Shown here piece by piece: positions 52,860 to 55,282 of a DNA stretch of 55,282 bases. Location of the stretch: NCBI GenBank assembly GCA_937929935.1, contig CALFUL010000025.1, positions 1 through 55,282 on the forward strand, read 5' to 3'. The first letter of the stretch is position 1; every line of letters begins with the position of its first letter. This stretch comes from an uncultured Flavobacteriaceae bacterium. GTDB lineage: Bacteria > Bacteroidota > Bacteroidia > Flavobacteriales > Flavobacteriaceae. Under the pieces are notes generated by a model, which saw only the letters and a list, made by a program, of their open reading frames with translations, was not told the origin of the DNA and did no database searches. The translations under genes and the position numbers were made by a program.

Positions 52860-52909
52860 TTCGTAATAAAACTTTCACATTTTATTACGAACAAAAAAAT
52901 ATAACTTTG
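52860..52909 (+). promoter_or_regulatory. Inverted-repeat operator and promoter of the porin gene
   Basis: Perfect 12-bp inverted repeat TTCGTAATAAAA / TTTTATTACGAA (52860-52871, 52880-52891; 8-nt spacer), followed by TAACTTTG (52902-52909). Palindrome centre is 26.5 nt upstream of the box. Confidence 0.6.
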
Positions 52910-52926
52910 TCGCCTAATTGCGAACA

Positions 52927-54906
52927 ATGAAATATTTTACTTTAATGGTTTTGTTTTTAGTATGTCATACCATGATGGCACAAGAACCGCAATTAAACCC
53001 TGTGCAAGAAAGAGACACCTTAGCAAGAAAGAATCGAAGAAAATTACCACCAAAATCTAAATCTGATGCAAATCAAATTACCATTGAAAACTATAAAATA
53101 GTTTCGCATCAAAGAGACACCACTTTTTTAGATACTACATTGACCATTGATAAAGAGTACAAATACAATTACTTAAGAAAAGATGATTTTGAGTTGATGC
53201 CCTTTGGCAATGTTGGGCAACCTTATAATGCATTAGGTGTTGATTTAAAGCGTAAAAACCTATATCCGGCCTTCGGGGCTAGGGCTAAGCATTTTAATTA
53301 TCGCAAAGTTGAAGATATAACCTACTACAATGTTGCAACGCCTATGACTGAGCTAATGTTTAAAACCACCTTAGATCAAGGGCAACTTTTAGATGCCCTA
53401 TTAACTTTTAATACCTCTCGAAGATTGAATTTTTCAATTGGGTATAAAAGTCTTAGATCTAGAGGTAAATACCAATATAATCAAGCTGAGTCTGGTAACT
53501 TTAATACAACAACAAACTATATAACTAAAAACGGGCGCTACATGCTTAGGTCTCATATCGCAGCCCAAAATGTAGATTCAGAAGAAAATGGCGGTCTACC
53601 TATACGTAGTCAATTTGAAATTGAGAATCCTAATTTTGAAAACAGGGTACGTATTGATGTAAGATTTAGAAATGCTACCTATCGCTTGTTAGGCAAAAGA
53701 TATTTTCTAGAACACGGGTATAAGCTCATAAAAAAAGAAAAGGATAGCAGCCGTATTGAAAAAACATCGTTGGCAATTGGGCATACTTTTAATTATGAAA
53801 GCAAATTTTCGCAATTTAAACAAGACGCGGCCCATAATTACTTTGGCAGTTCATTAGTTGATGAGGTAAATGATAAAATGGCACTCAAAACCATGTACAA
53901 TGAGGTTAATGCTACTTTTTACAATGCCAGTTTAGGGCAGCTTCAAGCTAACATGAGTTTATATAACTACAACTATTTTACCAATAGTATTTTAGTCACT
54001 GATGAACAAACTATTCAGAGCCAATTAAAAGGTCAAGAGGTTGCATTCGGCGCAAAATATCGAAAGCAAATAGGAGGCTTTCTTGTCGACGGGTCAGCAA
54101 AATATAACCTATCTGGCGAATTAACAGGCAATATTTTTGATGCTTCAGCAGGCTATACCTTTAATGACAAGAACAACATTAAGTTTGGTTTTCACGCTTC
54201 TTCAAGAATGCCCAATTTTAATTTTTTAATGTATCAAAGCGAATACGTCAATTATAACTGGCAAAATGATACGAGCTTTGAAAAAGAACAAGTAACCAGT
54301 TTTGAATTTGATTTTGAATCAAAAGTATGGGGTGATCTAAAAGGCAAGTATAGTATATTGGGTAAGTATACCTATTTCACCAATGATCCATCACAAGTAA
54401 TAGTTGAAGAAGAAGCGCAAAATTTGATAAAGCCGTTTCAAGAAAATAATGCCGTTAATTATCTAAAAGTCAAGTACAACAAAGAATTTAAGTTGGGTAG
54501 TTTCGCTTTGAATAACACAATCATGTATCAAAATGTTTCGCAAAGTAATCAAGTGCTAAATGTGCCTGAAATTATAACCCGAAACACCTTATACTATAGT
54601 ACTAATGCCTTTAAAAAAGCAATGTATCTGCAAACAGGCGTTACCTTAAAGTATTTCACGACCTATACTATGAATGGGTATAACCCAGTGCTAGGTGAAT
54701 TTTATGTTCAGAATAATGAAGCCTATGGTGGGTTTCCGTTACTTGATTTTTTCATCAATGCACGAATACAACAAACAAGGGTCTATTTTAAGGCAGAACA
54801 TTTAAATTCATCATTTATGAACCCTCGAACATATTATGCAGCACCAAACTATCCATATCGTGACTTTGTAATTCGTTTTGGGCTTGTTTGGAACTTCTTT
54901 TCATAA
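52927..54906 (+). CDS. Putative outer-membrane porin
   Basis: A 659-residue exported protein. The signal peptide (about 1-19, HTMMAQ) is followed by a soluble N-terminal part with NYKIVSHQRDTTFLDTTLTI. A long beta-barrel then shows many amphipathic strands with aromatic girdles, ending in FVIRFGLVWNFFS (C-terminal Phe/Ser barrel signature). The pattern is that of the Bacteroidota putative-porin family. ATG 52927 is preferred to the TTG at 52918. Confidence 0.85.
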   Translation: MKYFTLMVLFLVCHTMMAQEPQLNPVQERDTLARKNRRKLPPKSKSDANQITIENYKIVSHQRDTTFLDTTLTIDKEYKYNYLRKDDFELMPFGNVGQPYNALGVDLKRKNLYPAFGARAKHFNYRKVEDITYYNVATPMTELMFKTTLDQGQLLDALLTFNTSRRLNFSIGYKSLRSRGKYQYNQAESGNFNTTTNYITKNGRYMLRSHIAAQNVDSEENGGLPIRSQFEIENPNFENRVRIDVRFRNATYRLLGKRYFLEHGYKLIKKEKDSSRIEKTSLAIGHTFNYESKFSQFKQDAAHNYFGSSLVDEVNDKMALKTMYNEVNATFYNASLGQLQANMSLYNYNYFTNSILVTDEQTIQSQLKGQEVAFGAKYRKQIGGFLVDGSAKYNLSGELTGNIFDASAGYTFNDKNNIKFGFHASSRMPNFNFLMYQSEYVNYNWQNDTSFEKEQVTSFEFDFESKVWGDLKGKYSILGKYTYFTNDPSQVIVEEEAQNLIKPFQENNAVNYLKVKYNKEFKLGSFALNNTIMYQNVSQSNQVLNVPEIITRNTLYYSTNAFKKAMYLQTGVTLKYFTTYTMNGYNPVLGEFYVQNNEAYGGFPLLDFFINARIQQTRVYFKAEHLNSSFMNPRTYYAAPNYPYRDFVIRFGLVWNFFS

Positions 54907-55282
54907 GTCGTTTTTAGCCATTCTTTCTTCTTGCGTGCTGCAACAAAAGTTGCATCGCGCTATCGCAACTCGCTTTTTTAAAACAATCTCTTAAATTGAA
55001 TCTTTTAAAAAGAGCTCAAACAATTGCTCTATCGCTGCCCTAAATGCATTTTTTTTCATATTCACAAGTACTGTAAATCAGATAGTTATTAAATATTTTA
55101 GAAAGTAGCATAAAAAATTTCACTTAGGTATTGTACAAACAAAAAAACGGTTATATATTTGCAGCCGCTTTGGCAGTGATGTCGGGTGTATAATTCGAGA
55201 GAAAAGTTAGAATTATAAATAGAAGTTCATTTGACATATTGTGGAGACAACAAGTATATTAGATCAAATTGATTTGGTATAC
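54907..55282 (+). promoter_or_regulatory. Promoter and leader region, probably of an rRNA operon (truncated by window end)
   Basis: No protein gene is seen. Near the porin end, GCAAC-AAAA-GTTGC and GTTGC...GCAAC alternate around 54940-54969, followed by a T run (possible terminator). A promoter box ATTG (55130-55133), 20 nt, TATATTTG (55154-55161) precedes a long leader with TTGACATATTG, a box A-like word usual upstream of 16S rRNA in Bacteroidota. The rRNA itself would start beyond 55282, so this is inferred. Confidence 0.45.

Overview
The window looks like chromosomal DNA of a marine-type Flavobacteriaceae member (Bacteroidota). The evidence is AT-rich DNA, TAnnTTTG promoter boxes instead of classical -10 boxes, few Shine-Dalgarno sequences, and typical flavobacterial families: GSCFA, DUF4230, DUF4136, DUF5522, an FG-GAP secreted protein, a DUF5117/DUF4953-type metalloprotease and a putative porin. 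No species is assigned.

Layout. 1-1820 is a decayed edge: a RAYT/IS200-like transposase with an in-frame stop, the last codons of a gspF-like gene, and a hypothetical membrane protein. 1844-5420 holds a small lipoprotein, a TPR sensor kinase with its response regulator, and small Cys-rich proteins. 5769-11471 is an accessory block bracketed by direct copies of the 3' end and terminator of an initiator tRNA-Met gene (intact copy 11399-11471). It carries a tight seven-gene operon (6085-10128): DUF4177-like, YidD, small membrane protein, TerB-like, coiled-coil membrane protein, vWA lipoprotein, and a DUF4236-TM-Excalibur protein. A secreted EEP nuclease is convergent to it. 11665-30909 is mostly core: AGCS symporter, era, NeuD-like acyltransferase, der, the lemA/TPM cluster, M23 peptidase-merR, alaS, GSCFA, aromatic amino acid hydroxylase, an ACC-deaminase-like enzyme, a glucosaminidase, hemL and an orphan receiver. 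31008-45481 mixes hypothetical membrane proteins, an FG-GAP protein, a mannitol dehydrogenase/NCS1-type transporter pair, a Spy-like protein, a large metalloprotease, a membrane-anchored XRE regulator, an NTF2-beta-lactamase fusion and a DASS transporter. 45508-54906 holds a DinB-like protein, lysS, a thioredoxin, a membrane LuxR regulator, YqaE/Pmp3, lipB, rnhB and a porin. The right edge has a strong promoter and a leader that looks like the start of an rRNA operon.

The most interesting unit is 2082-10128. The same palindrome (TTACAG-N4-CTGTAA) lies with its centre exactly 29.5 nt upstream of a TAnnTTTG box in front of both a small Cys-containing gene (4813) and the TerB/vWA operon (6085). 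In both cases the ATG is about 55 nt downstream of the palindrome. This geometry fits a class-II activator site near -41. The obvious candidate activator is the NarL/LuxR-type response regulator at 4026-4691. The inferred picture is a signal-controlled envelope or Ter-like stress system sitting in a tRNA-associated island.
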